Shown: one piece after another, positions 41,343 to 50,386 of the stretch
How the letters are laid out: the number at the start of each line of letters is the position of its first letter
Numbering within the stretch: the stretch's first letter is position 1
Notes under the pieces: generated by a model
The model's database searches: none
The model's input: only the letters and a program-made list of their open reading frames with translations
Told to the model about the DNA's origin: nothing
DNA from: Streptomyces sp. NBC_00663
GTDB lineage: Bacteria; Actinomycetota; Actinomycetes; Streptomycetales; Streptomycetaceae
DNA length: 64,000 nt
Assembly (NCBI RefSeq): GCF_036226885.1
Contig: NZ_CP109027.1
Span: 8,804,001-8,868,000 of the forward strand
Direction of reading: 5' to 3'
Program-made: the position numbers and the translations under genes

Positions 41343-43028
41343 CAGCACCGGCGACCAGCTGCCGACCAGGTCGCGGTAGAGCGCGGAGCGGCGCATCAGC
41401 TCGTCGTGCGTGCCGTACGCCGTCGCCCGCCCGTCCATGACCAGGATCCGGTCGGCCCGTCGCGCCGAGCTGATCCGATGCGCGACGACCACCAGCGTGC
41501 CCCCGGGCCGCTCCGCGAAGGCCCGCTCCGCGCGTTCCTCGGCGCGCGGGTCCAGATGGCAGGTCGCCTCGTCCAGGAGGACGAGTGGAGCGTACGAGAG
41601 ATGGGCCCGGGTGAGGGCGATCAGCTGCCGCTCGCCCGCGGAGAGCGCCGCCGGGTCGACCGTGGCGGCGGGTCCGCCGAGCGTCTCCAGCAGCGGCAGC
41701 AGCCCCACCGCCTCGGCCGCCGCGAGCAGTTCCGCCTCGGGCACCGGGTCGGGCCGCAGCAGCCCGAGGTTCTCGGCGAGGGTGCCGGAGTGGACGTAGG
41801 CCTCCTGCGGGACCAGGACCCGGCGGGCCGCGGCCTGCGCCCCGGGCACCGGGTACCCGCACACCCGGATCACGCCACTCCCGGGCTCCAGCACGCCGGC
41901 GACGAGTGCGGTGAGCGTGGACTTGCCGATGCCGCTCGGGCCGACGACGGCGAGATGGGCGCCGGGCCGCAGTTCGAGGTCGAGGCCGTCGACGACGGGG
42001 GCCGCGGCGGGGCCGTAGGCGAAGGTGACGGACCTGAGGGTGAGGGCGGGGATGCCGGGCGGATCCTCGGCGGGGCGGTGCAGCCGGCCGGTCGGGGTGG
42101 CGGACGCCGGCCCGTCCTCGTGGAGCAGCCGGCGCAGCACCACCGCCAGCCGTGAGCCGCTGGTGCCCAGGCCGTGGACGAGGTTGCGCAGGGCGGGCAG
42201 CAGCGACTGGGTGACGTAGGAGAGCGCGCCGACCAGGGCGCCCGGGGTGACGTCATGGTCGAGGAGCCAGGGGGCGGCCAACAGCAGGAGCACGATGGGG
42301 AGTTCGCCGCCGATGGTCAGCGCGGCCACCCGCAGGACGCCCCAGCGGGCCAGCGAGGTCGCGGCCCGCCGCTCGGCGTCGATGTGGTGCCCGGTGTCGG
42401 CGGCGACCTGTTCCTCCGCCCCGGCCGCGGTGATGTCCCGCAGGCCCGGGCAGACGGCGCCGTAGCGTGCGGCGAGCGCCTCGTCGGCGACGAGGAAGGC
42501 CTCCTGCCGGCGGGCCAGCGGACGCAGCGTGGTCAGGAAGAGGGCCACTCCGGCGAGCAGCGGGAGCCCGACGACCAGCAGGAGGGGCGGGGCGAGCGAG
42601 AACAGGCCGATCAGCGCTCCGGCCGTGGTGAACACGAACGAGCGCGACACCGTGACGAGCCCCGCGAACGTGTCCCGGGCGATCTCGGTCTGCTGGGTGA
42701 GCCCGGACAGCGCCTTGGGGTCGCCCTCCCGTACGCCGTGCGTCACGACCCGGGTCACCAGGCCGTCCCTGAGCGGTTCGACCAGTTCGGCCACCGCGGT
42801 GTAGACCCGGGCCGTGCCGAACGCCCCGACCAGTACCCCGAGTCCGGCGACGCCGAGCCAGGCCAGTCCGACGCTCGCCCGTCCCGCCAGGAACCCGTCG
42901 TCCAGGGCGCGGGCGGGGGCGTAGCCGGTGAGGAACGTCTGCCCGGTCTCCAGCACCGACCAGGCGGCCAGCCGTACCACGACCCGCCACCGGTCCCGGA
43001 GGAAGCGCAGCCCTCGACGGGTGATCAC
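41181..43028 (-). CDS. ramB: ABC transporter permease/ATPase of the SapB-type cluster (RamB/AmfA-like)
   Basis: 615 residues from GTG 43028, overlapping the upstream stop by 4 nt (GTGA). Six membrane helices (about 20-310), then an ABC ATPase with Walker A VVGPSGIGKST, signature LSAGERQLIALTRA, Walker B LVLLDEATCHLD and VVVAHRISS, all consensus. The fold ends near RDLVGSWSPV (about residue 565, plus 41340); the last 50 residues (SQPALSLGDPDRVDAVAGAG and on) are read from the antisense strand of ramR and look like run-through to the first stop. That stop, TAA, is the complement of ramR's second TTA codon. It should form a heterodimer with RamA to export the mature lanthipeptide. Confidence 0.92.
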   Translation of the reverse strand: MITRRGLRFLRDRWRVVVRLAAWSVLETGQTFLTGYAPARALDDGFLAGRASVGLAWLGVAGLGVLVGAFGTARVYTAVAELVEPLRDGLVTRVVTHGVREGDPKALSGLTQQTEIARDTFAGLVTVSRSFVFTTAGALIGLFSLAPPLLLVVGLPLLAGVALFLTTLRPLARRQEAFLVADEALAARYGAVCPGLRDITAAGAEEQVAADTGHHIDAERRAATSLARWGVLRVAALTIGGELPIVLLLLAAPWLLDHDVTPGALVGALSYVTQSLLPALRNLVHGLGTSGSRLAVVLRRLLHEDGPASATPTGRLHRPAEDPPGIPALTLRSVTFAYGPAAAPVVDGLDLELRPGAHLAVVGPSGIGKSTLTALVAGVLEPGSGVIRVCGYPVPGAQAAARRVLVPQEAYVHSGTLAENLGLLRPDPVPEAELLAAAEAVGLLPLLETLGGPAATVDPAALSAGERQLIALTRAHLSYAPLVLLDEATCHLDPRAEERAERAFAERPGGTLVVVAHRISSARRADRILVMDGRATAYGTHDELMRRSALYRDLVGSWSPVLSQPALSLGDPDRVDAVAGAGLAGDGRHVVAHRPVGQVQASGDLGDGGPLGGQG

Positions 43029-44728
43029 GGCTGTTCCCCGTCCGTGAACACCGCGCGGTAGTCCGGCAGTTGCCACAACCTCGCGTGCGGGCCCACCGCC
43101 CGCACCCGGCCCCCGTCCAGCCACGCCACCGCGTCCGCCCGGGCCGCGGTCGCGGCCCGGTGGGCGACCAGCAGCCGGGTGCCGTCCGCGCCGGAGCCGA
43201 CCAGGGACGCGGTGATCTGGGCCTCCGTCACGGTGTCGAGGCTGGAGAGGGCGTCGTCGAGGACGAGAAGCCGGCCGCCGTGGGCGAACGCCCGGGCCAG
43301 ACCGAGGCGTTGGGCCTCGCCGCCGGAGCGCGGGGCGTCGGAGCAGAGCGTGGCGTACCCGGCGGGCAGCCGGTTGACGAAGTCGTCCGCGTGCGCGGTG
43401 CGGGCCGCTTCACGCACGCGCGCGGGGGACAGGGGCGCGGGCCCGAGGCCGATCTCCTCCTCCAGGGTGCCGCCCAGCAGCGCGGGCCGGTCGAAGGCGT
43501 GCCCGATCGCCCCGCGCAGCTCGTCATGGGTCAACTCTCTGAGGGGGACGCCGTCCAGGAGGACCTCCCCGGCGTCCGGGTCGACGAGTCGTCCGGCGAG
43601 CGCGGCCAGCAGTGACTTTCCGGCGCCGGACCGGCCGACCACGGCGAGGGTCGTCCCGCCGGGCACGACGAGGTCGATGTCGTCGAGGACCACCCGTCCG
43701 CCGCGACGGGCCGTCACCCCGCGCAGTTCCAGCCGGCCGGGGCCGGGCGGTAGTCGCCGGTCTCCGTAGGCCTGGGCGGATTCGGCCAGCACCTCGGTGA
43801 GACGTCCGGTGGCCGCGCGGGCGCGGGCGAGGCTCGCGAGCTGCCCCACCAGCATGCCGACGCCGCCGGCCAGCACCGCGTACCGCGAGGCCGCGAGGAC
43901 CTCGCCGACGGTGACCCGGTGGTGGGCGAGCAGCAGCCCGGCGACGGCGACGACACCGAGCTGGAGCAGCGGGGCCACGGCGACGGACTGGCCGGCGGCC
44001 CGCCCCTGCACCCGCCACATGCGGTGCCCGGCCCGGGACAGCTCGGGCAACGGCCGCAGGACGCGCGCGGCTTCCCGCTGTGCGGTACCGGCCGCCTGGA
44101 TGGTGCGGTGACCGCCGACGGCCTCGGAGAGCGCCGCCGCGATGCGCCCCTGCTCCTGTTGGTAGTGGGCGACGCACTCCCGGGTGTCGCGGGCGAAGGC
44201 GCGCAGCAGCAGCGCCAGCACGGGCGCCCCGGCCAGCAGGACGGCCGCGAGCCACGGATCGATGAGGGCGAGGGCCACGAGTGCGCCGACCGGTCCGGCG
44301 AGGGCGGCCAGCAGGGCGGCGCGGGCGGTGGGCGCGGTGCCGGCCTGCGCGGCGTTGCCGACGAGGCGGGCGACGAGGTCGCCGGGCCCGAAGCGTTCGG
44401 TGGCGCGCGGGCCGACGGCCAGGACATGGCCGGTCAGGCGCCTGCGCAGCCAGGAGGTGGTGCGGGCGTCGAGGGTGCCGCCGAGCACGGTCTCGGCCGC
44501 GTCGAGCAGGGCGAGCAGCAGGACGAGCGCGGCGCAGTACGCCACCCAGCGGGTCGCCGGGGCTCCGGCCAGCAGCAGGTCGAGGGCGCGGCCCAGCGCG
44601 GCGGGCAGCAGCAGCCCGGCGCCGGTGGCGGCCGTGCTCACCAGGCACAGGGCCAGACACCGGGCGGGGGCCGGACCCAGGGGCCCGAACACCGTCGTGG
44701 TCGTACGCGCTGCCGGTGCGGTCGTCAT
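43025..44728 (-). CDS. ramA: ABC transporter permease/ATPase of the SapB-type cluster (RamA/AmfB-like)
   Basis: 567 residues from ATG 44728 (GGAGAGG upstream). Six membrane helices (about 25-300) and an ATPase domain: Walker A VVGRSGAGKS, signature RSGGEAQRLGLARA, Walker B LLVLDDALSSLD, H-loop LLVAHRAAT. The catalytic Glu after Walker B is replaced by Asp (DD), so this half is expected to hydrolyse ATP poorly, as in asymmetric heterodimeric exporters; the partner RamB has the normal Glu. Exports the class III lanthipeptide made by RamC from RamS. No peptidase domain, so the leader is removed elsewhere. Confidence 0.93.
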   Translation of the reverse strand: MTTAPAARTTTTVFGPLGPAPARCLALCLVSTAATGAGLLLPAALGRALDLLLAGAPATRWVAYCAALVLLLALLDAAETVLGGTLDARTTSWLRRRLTGHVLAVGPRATERFGPGDLVARLVGNAAQAGTAPTARAALLAALAGPVGALVALALIDPWLAAVLLAGAPVLALLLRAFARDTRECVAHYQQEQGRIAAALSEAVGGHRTIQAAGTAQREAARVLRPLPELSRAGHRMWRVQGRAAGQSVAVAPLLQLGVVAVAGLLLAHHRVTVGEVLAASRYAVLAGGVGMLVGQLASLARARAATGRLTEVLAESAQAYGDRRLPPGPGRLELRGVTARRGGRVVLDDIDLVVPGGTTLAVVGRSGAGKSLLAALAGRLVDPDAGEVLLDGVPLRELTHDELRGAIGHAFDRPALLGGTLEEEIGLGPAPLSPARVREAARTAHADDFVNRLPAGYATLCSDAPRSGGEAQRLGLARAFAHGGRLLVLDDALSSLDTVTEAQITASLVGSGADGTRLLVAHRAATAARADAVAWLDGGRVRAVGPHARLWQLPDYRAVFTDGEQP

Positions 44729-44754
44729 GGGGCCCTCTCCGTACGTGCGGGACC

Positions 44755-44791
44755 CCGGGCGGCCCTTCCCTCTCGGGAGCGGGCCGCCCGG
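44755..44791 (-). terminator. intercistronic hairpin between ramS and ramA
   Basis: CCGGGCGGCCC (44755-44765) and GGGCCGCCCGG (44781-44791) form a perfect 11-bp stem around 15 nt, in the 85-nt gap after ramS. It is expected to reduce read-through into the transporter genes so that the precursor is made in excess. Confidence 0.75.
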
Positions 44792-44813
44792 AGCCTTGGA
44801 GGCACGAGGTGCG

Positions 44814-44930
44814 TCAGAGACAGAGCGTGATGCTCGCGGCGCTGACACAGGAGAGCAGGCTGAGGCTGCTGACGCCGCCGCCACCCGTCGTCTCGTCGGA
44901 CTCCATGGTCTGAAGGTCGAGAAGTGCCAT
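44814..44930 (-). CDS. ramS: class III lanthipeptide precursor (SapB/AmfS type)
   Basis: 38 residues from ATG 44930 (GAGGAAA 5 nt upstream), very short. The leader begins MALLDLQTMES, matching the MxLxDLQxM start of RamS/AmfS, which RamC-type synthetases recognise. Then comes ETTGGGG and the core. The core has two ring motifs, S21-x2-S24-x3-C28 (SSLSLLSC) and S30-x2-S33-x3-C37 (SAASITLC), ending in Leu38. These are the Ser/Ser/Cys patterns that LanKC enzymes turn into labionin or lanthionine/dehydroalanine rings. The product is a hydrophobic, surface-active peptide that helps aerial hyphae rise. The precursor is several residues shorter than RamS and AmfS, with the loss in the leader-core junction. 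Confidence 0.95.
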   Translation of the reverse strand: MALLDLQTMESDETTGGGGVSSLSLLSCVSAASITLCL

Positions 44931-44991
44931 GTCGGTTTCCTCTCTTCGGGGTTGCCGTCACCTGTGGGGACGGGGTCGGATCACGATTCCG

Positions 44992-47595
44992 TCAGTTCAC
45001 GGAACCGCGCTGTGGGGGCCGCCGGAGCGGCGGGAGGAAGGGCAGATGGGTGTCCGCCCCGGCGTCGAGGGCCGCGCCGAGCGCGAGCAGGCAACCGGCC
45101 GTGCCGGTGCCCAGGTCCATCGACAGCCGCATCATCTGGTGTCCGGGGAAGGCCAGTTGGCCCTGGTAGGACATGGAGAACCAGCCGAGTCCGTCGATCT
45201 GCTCGGCGAGCCGGGCCCGGGCGCCGGGCGTGGACGTGCGGGCGAGGTGCAGGATCAGCCCGGCCCGGCCCTGGAAGAGGCCCGGCTGTACGTAGAAGCG
45301 GAAGGTGGCGGCGGTGAGGATGCCGGCCCGGACGTCCGCCAACTCGCCGCCGGTGTGGGCGAGATAGTCGTCCAGGACCATCCCGACGCCCGCGCTGCCC
45401 TCGCCGAGGTAGGGCAGCGTCCGCCAGCCCTCGTCGACCTCCAGCGAGCCGTTCGGGTGCGTCACACAGGAGTCGAGGTCCCGCTGGAGGGCGGTCCCGG
45501 CCGCCTTCAACAACCGTTCCTCACCGGTCCGTTCGTACTCCCGCAGCAGGAACAGCGCGGGCCCGCTCGCCCCGCGCATCAGCCCGGCCCGGCGCCGCCG
45601 GGGGCTGTCCGGAAGGGGCTCCTCAAGACGTCGTACGAGGATGTCGGCGGCCTCGGCGGCACGGTCCCGCAGCTGCGACTCACCGCTCGTGCGGGCGAGT
45701 TCGGCGAGGACCAGGCCGAGGCCGGCCAGGCCGCCGTGCAGGTCGGAGGAGAGGTTCTGCCAGCGCTCGGCGAGGATCGAGCCGACCAGGTCGAGGGCGC
45801 GCTGCCGATGACCGAGCCGGTCCAGGACATGGGCGACGCCCGCGAGCCCGTCGTACAGCCCGAGCGGGGTGCCCGTCGGCGGGGGAGCGGTACGGGCCAG
45901 CAGCCAGCGCTCGCCCTCCTCGTACCGCTCGGCGCCGACCGCGTCCAGCGCGTACAGGACCCCGGCCGCGCCGTGGGCGAGGCCGAGGCCGCCGCCGTCG
46001 TTGAACTGGGTGATGTCGCCCGGGAAGAGCCGGTCGTCGCGTTCCGGGGTGGCCGAGGCGAGGAGGGCCTTGACCATGGAGTCACGGCTGTGGGGCCAGT
46101 CGGCGGGTTCCACGAAGGGCTTCACGAGTGCGGGGACCGGTGATGTCGTCCCGGTGTCCCGGGTGATCTCCGCGACCGCGTCGTCCAGGAACTCCTTCGG
46201 CACGTCCGGGAACTGACGCAGGATCACCTCCGCAAGATGGGCCGCCTTGCCGCGGTCGACCACGAACAGCGTGGTGACCGGCAGGAACAGGGCGATCCGC
46301 AGACAGGCCAGCGCGTACCGGTCGACGTCGACGCCCGTGCGGTCCGGCGGCGCGAAGAAGCCGGGGTGCGCGACCACCTGGCGGCCCTGTTCGTCGACCG
46401 GCGCCGCCGCCTCGAAGTCGAGCAGGGACACCGACTCCTCGTCGGGTCCGATCATGATGTTGAAGACATGCAGGTCGTTGAAGACGATGCCGCGCGCGTG
46501 GATCGCCTCCACCGCCCGCTCGACACCGTCGTACACGCGCAGCGCCCACGCCGTGTAGTCGGCCACGGCCTTCGGATCGGGGTCGGGGGTGAGCAGTGGG
46601 TGGCGCTCGGCGAAGAACGCGTTCAGCGGACGCCCCTCCAGGAAGTCCATGACCAGGAACCGGTGGTCGCCGAGCGTGAACCAGTCCCGCACCCGCGGCA
46701 CCACACCCGTCCCCGCCACCTGCTCAAGGGCGTCCTTCTCCCGCTCCAGGCGGGCGATCGCGTCCGCCCCGTCGGCGGCCAGGCCCGCGTGCGGCCGGCC
46801 CTCCTTGAGGACGACTCTGCTGCCGTCGCGGGTGTCGGTGCCCGAGTAGACCCCGCCGCCGTTGGAGAAGTGCAGTGCCTTCTCGATCCGGTACGGCAGC
46901 TCGCCCACCGTCGTGGTGTTCCGCGCCGCCAGATGCGGGGCCAGGAACGCCGGGAGCGTCACCCACTCGGGGACCTGGAAGGACGGCGCCCTGCGGTCCG
47001 GCACCAGGGTTCCCTCGCCGTCCCGCACCGCCGGCACCAGCGAGCCCCGCTCGTCGACAACGAACTGGCGTGCGAACGCCCCGTAGCGGACGTACAGCGG
47101 TCCCTCGCCCCAGCGCAGATCGGTCAGGATGTACGGCCCCTCGAACCCCTCAAGGAGCTCCCCCAGCTCGCGCAGCACCACATGCAGCTGCTCCTCGTCG
47201 GCCGGGTAGAGGGTGACGAACTTGCCGCTGCTGTCGCGGGCCGCGTACTTGGTGTTGCGCAGATGCAGCAGATACGGCCCCGGCACGAACTTGAACGGGA
47301 TGCGCCGCGGCACGCAGTAGTCCCACACGATCGCCGCGATCCGCTCCGCGTTCGCCCGAGTGGCCGAGGCATGGACCTTCCAGCCCTGCGCCGGACCGGT
47401 CACCCGCTTGCCGTCCGCCCCCAGCGGCGTCAACGTCAGCCAGTCGCCGATCCGCGTCGCGTCCCAGCCCTCCGGCACCTCGCGCCGCGCCACCTCGTAC
47501 AGGGGCGTGGCCTGCCGCGCTCCCGCGGACAGCCGGTCCGGCGTGTCGTAGAAGTGCCGGTCGGCGAGCGCGTACACCTCGTACCGCTTGTCCAT
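44992..47595 (-). CDS. ramC: class III lanthipeptide synthetase LanKC (RamC/AmfT)
   Basis: 867 residues from ATG 47595 (AAGGGGAGG just upstream). Three parts: N-terminal phosphoSer/Thr lyase domain (about 1-210), Ser/Thr kinase domain (about 230-500), and C-terminal LanC-like cyclase (about 540-860). The kinase has VVLKEGRPHAG, HARGIVFNDLHVFNIMIG and LLDFEAA (DFE for DFG). The cyclase has GGGLGLAHGAAGVLYALDAV and LHGGLAGLGLVLAEL, without the zinc ligands of classical LanC, as usual for class III. It phosphorylates Ser in RamS, eliminates to dehydroalanine and forms the rings. First gene of ramC-ramS-ramA-ramB. Confidence 0.96.
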   Translation of the reverse strand: MDKRYEVYALADRHFYDTPDRLSAGARQATPLYEVARREVPEGWDATRIGDWLTLTPLGADGKRVTGPAQGWKVHASATRANAERIAAIVWDYCVPRRIPFKFVPGPYLLHLRNTKYAARDSSGKFVTLYPADEEQLHVVLRELGELLEGFEGPYILTDLRWGEGPLYVRYGAFARQFVVDERGSLVPAVRDGEGTLVPDRRAPSFQVPEWVTLPAFLAPHLAARNTTTVGELPYRIEKALHFSNGGGVYSGTDTRDGSRVVLKEGRPHAGLAADGADAIARLEREKDALEQVAGTGVVPRVRDWFTLGDHRFLVMDFLEGRPLNAFFAERHPLLTPDPDPKAVADYTAWALRVYDGVERAVEAIHARGIVFNDLHVFNIMIGPDEESVSLLDFEAAAPVDEQGRQVVAHPGFFAPPDRTGVDVDRYALACLRIALFLPVTTLFVVDRGKAAHLAEVILRQFPDVPKEFLDDAVAEITRDTGTTSPVPALVKPFVEPADWPHSRDSMVKALLASATPERDDRLFPGDITQFNDGGGLGLAHGAAGVLYALDAVGAERYEEGERWLLARTAPPPTGTPLGLYDGLAGVAHVLDRLGHRQRALDLVGSILAERWQNLSSDLHGGLAGLGLVLAELARTSGESQLRDRAAEAADILVRRLEEPLPDSPRRRRAGLMRGASGPALFLLREYERTGEERLLKAAGTALQRDLDSCVTHPNGSLEVDEGWRTLPYLGEGSAGVGMVLDDYLAHTGGELADVRAGILTAATFRFYVQPGLFQGRAGLILHLARTSTPGARARLAEQIDGLGWFSMSYQGQLAFPGHQMMRLSMDLGTGTAGCLLALGAALDAGADTHLPFLPPLRRPPQRGSVN

Positions 47596-47793
47596 GCCTC
47601 CCCTTCCTTGGCCCGGCAACGAGCTTCCAGCGGCGGCACGGGGCGCGGACAGTCGCCGCTGTCACGAGATCACCGTGCGGAACGCATGCGTAAAGACTTG
47701 TTCGGCGACTTTCGAGCCTCACCCCCGCACCGGCCCCGCGGAGACTCCACGGAACGGTCACAGGGGCTGCGCAGGTGCCGCATAAGCGCTGTA
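47596..47793. promoter_or_regulatory. divergent control region of ramC and the SpoIIE-type phosphatase gene
   Basis: 198 nt. ACGCATGCGT at 47682-47691 is a perfect 10-bp palindrome about 90 nt upstream of ramC, with AT-richer sequence beside it (TAAAGACTTGTTC). RamR, whose gene is in the window, would be expected to bind near here, but I cannot match an exact site. Confidence 0.4.
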
Positions 47794-50247
47794 ATGGCGG
47801 ACGTGGTCAGTGAGGGAGCTGCGGGACGCAGAACGAGAACGCTGCGTGCCGAAATTGCCCTCAAAGCGCTCACAGCCGGTCCCGGCGCACCCGAACGACT
47901 ACGGAGCGTCCTCGAACAGGTGCTCGTCTTCGCCAGGGCGTCCTTCGCCGCCGTGTACGCCCCCAGCGACGACGGCGAGCTGCTCTGCCTCGTGGAGGGC
48001 GTCGGCGTACCGCGCACCCTGTACGGGCTGCGGGACGGCTATCCCAGGGCCGGCGGATCCCCGGTGGCCGACGTGCACCGCACCGGACGGGCGGCCTGGC
48101 TCGGCCCACGGGACCTCGCCGAGTCCGCCGAGGCGCGGCGCGTGCCGTACCGGGACTTCCATCTGGCGGCCCTGCCCGCCCACGGCGACGGGGGCGGCGG
48201 CTGTCTCGTCGCCGTGAGCGAGGGCCTCGACGGCTTCGACACCGACGACCGCAAATGCCTGGAGCTGCTCGCCGACGCCGTGGTGTGCCCCGTCCCGGCC
48301 GCCGAGGCCGCCGAGGGCGGGGAACTGCTCGCCGGCGCGTTCAGCCTCGCCATGGACACCGGGCGCGTCGAGGTCGGCGACGACATCCTCGACCTGTTCG
48401 CGCTGGGGCGGGACGACTTCGACGGCCGGGTGGAGACCCTGCTGGCGCTGACCGTGCCCGAGGACCTGCCCTCCCTGATGTCCGTCACCGAGGCGGACCA
48501 CATGTCCCTGGGCGACCGCGAGCTGGAGTTCCGGGCCCTCCAGCCCACCGGACCACCCAAGTGGCTCAGACTGCGCGGCCGGCTGCTGCCCGGCGGCGAG
48601 GGCCACCCCGCCCGCCTGGTCGGCACCGTCGCCGACGCCTCCACCCTGCGCTCCGACGTCACCGACGTGGCCCGCGTCCAGCGGCTGGCCGCGGCCCTCG
48701 CCACCGCGGGCACCGTCCGCGACGTCAGCCAGGCCGTCGTCTCCGCCCTGCGCAAGCCGCTGCGGGCCGACCGGATCGCCCTGGCCGAACTGGAGAACGA
48801 CCGGCTCGTCGTCACCGTCCTCGACCCGCCCGACCCCGAGTCCTGGCCCGAGCTGTGGCGGATGGAGTGGCGCACCGAATGGCCCGACGCCCCCGTGCGG
48901 GCCATGCCCACCCTCGCCACCGCCCTCAGCGAGGGCCGCGCCCAGATCTGGCCCGCCGGCACCGCCCTGGAGCCCGCCCTCGCCGAGGTGGGCCCCGGCG
49001 GCCTCGCCGTCCTGCCGCTGCCCGCCGCCGGACGCATGGCCGGCGCCTGCCTCATCGGCTGGGACACCCCGCACGACTTCGGCCCCGACGAACGCGCCCT
49101 GCTCACCGCCTCCGCCGGCCTCGCCGGACAGGCCCTGATGCGCGCCCACGCCTTCGACGCCGAACACGAACTCGTAGGTATGCTCCAGCGCCAGCTGCTG
49201 CCCCGCCGGCTGCCCAAACTCCCCGGCGCGATCGCCGTCGCCCGCTATCTGCCGAGCACGGCGGGCCTGGAACTCGGCGGCGACTGGTACGACGTGATCC
49301 CGCTGCCCGACAACCACGTCGCCCTCGTCATCGGCGACGTCCAGGGCCACAGCGCCGCCGCCGCCACCCTCATGGGCCAGATGCGCACCGCGCTGCGCGC
49401 CTACGCCGTCGAGGGCCACCCGCCGGACGTCGTCGTCTCCCGCGCCAACCGGCTCCTGATGGACATGGAGACCGACCTCTTCGCCACCTGCGCCTATGTC
49501 GACCTCGACATGGAGGAGGGCTCCGCCTGGTGCGTCCGGGCCGGCCACCTCCCGGCGGTGCTGCGGCACCCGGACGGCACGACCGAGATCGCCGAGGCCG
49601 AGGGCGGCCCGCCGCTCGGGGTCGTCGCCCAGGCGGACTTCCCGATGACCCCGCTGCGGCTGCGGCCCGGCACCCTGATCGCCCTGACCACCGACGGGCT
49701 GGTGGAGTCCACCGAGTCCGACATCGACGAGGGCATGGACCGCTTCGCCCACGAGCTGTCCGTCTCCGACCCCACCCACCTCGGCCTGGTCGCCGACGCC
49801 CTGCTCGGCAACGCCCGCCGCAGCGACGACGTCGCCCTGCTCCTGGTCCGCTACGACGGGATGGCCTCGCATCCGCTGCGCGAGAGCTGGACGGTGTGGC
49901 GGGTCCCGCAGGCCGTCGGCCACGCCCGCCGCTTCACCCGGCGCACCCTGCGCTCCTGGAACGTCACCGACGACGCCCAGGACGCCGTCCTGCTCATCGT
50001 CTCCGAACTCGTCACCAACGCCCTCGTGCACACCGACGGCCGGGTCCGCCTCGACCTCACCCTCGTCAACCACCGGCTGCGCGTCGCCGTCGCCGACTCC
50101 TCGCCCCGCACCCCGGTCAAGCCGACCAGCATCGGCTGGGAGGCCACGGGCGGACGCGGCATCCTGCTGGTCGAGGCCATGTCGGCGGCCTGGGGGAGCC
50201 TGCCGGTCAGCGGCGGCAAGCAGGTGTGGAGCGAGGTGACGCTGTGA
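47794..50247 (+). CDS. GAF/PAS sensor SpoIIE-type PP2C phosphatase with C-terminal ATPase domain
   Basis: 817 residues from ATG 47794; the open frame upstream is antisense to ramC. Order: GAF (about 20-165), PAS-like (about 180-290), second GAF (about 300-445), SpoIIE PP2C (about 470-680; LELGGDWYDVIPLPDNHVAL, VIGDVQGHSAAAATLMGQM, ALTTDGLVES), HATPase_c (about 690-815; IVSELVTNALVHTDGRVRLD, GGRGILLVEAMSAAWG). As with the 4.4-kb protein, phosphatase and anti-sigma-kinase-like domains are on one chain. Divergent from ramC with 198 nt between; a link to development is suggestive only. No ribosome site precedes the ATG. Confidence 0.92.
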   Translation: MADVVSEGAAGRRTRTLRAEIALKALTAGPGAPERLRSVLEQVLVFARASFAAVYAPSDDGELLCLVEGVGVPRTLYGLRDGYPRAGGSPVADVHRTGRAAWLGPRDLAESAEARRVPYRDFHLAALPAHGDGGGGCLVAVSEGLDGFDTDDRKCLELLADAVVCPVPAAEAAEGGELLAGAFSLAMDTGRVEVGDDILDLFALGRDDFDGRVETLLALTVPEDLPSLMSVTEADHMSLGDRELEFRALQPTGPPKWLRLRGRLLPGGEGHPARLVGTVADASTLRSDVTDVARVQRLAAALATAGTVRDVSQAVVSALRKPLRADRIALAELENDRLVVTVLDPPDPESWPELWRMEWRTEWPDAPVRAMPTLATALSEGRAQIWPAGTALEPALAEVGPGGLAVLPLPAAGRMAGACLIGWDTPHDFGPDERALLTASAGLAGQALMRAHAFDAEHELVGMLQRQLLPRRLPKLPGAIAVARYLPSTAGLELGGDWYDVIPLPDNHVALVIGDVQGHSAAAATLMGQMRTALRAYAVEGHPPDVVVSRANRLLMDMETDLFATCAYVDLDMEEGSAWCVRAGHLPAVLRHPDGTTEIAEAEGGPPLGVVAQADFPMTPLRLRPGTLIALTTDGLVESTESDIDEGMDRFAHELSVSDPTHLGLVADALLGNARRSDDVALLLVRYDGMASHPLRESWTVWRVPQAVGHARRFTRRTLRSWNVTDDAQDAVLLIVSELVTNALVHTDGRVRLDLTLVNHRLRVAVADSSPRTPVKPTSIGWEATGGRGILLVEAMSAAWGSLPVSGGKQVWSEVTL

Positions 50248-50386
50248 CACTCGTACGAGTGCACCGTGAACTGATCGCGTACGACGCCAGTTGATCGAAT
50301 CCACCCCGCGCCACCTCGGCCTTTCGTAGCATGCAAGCCACACCGCGCACGGTCGGTAACGGGTGAACGGGTCTAAGGTGAACCAA

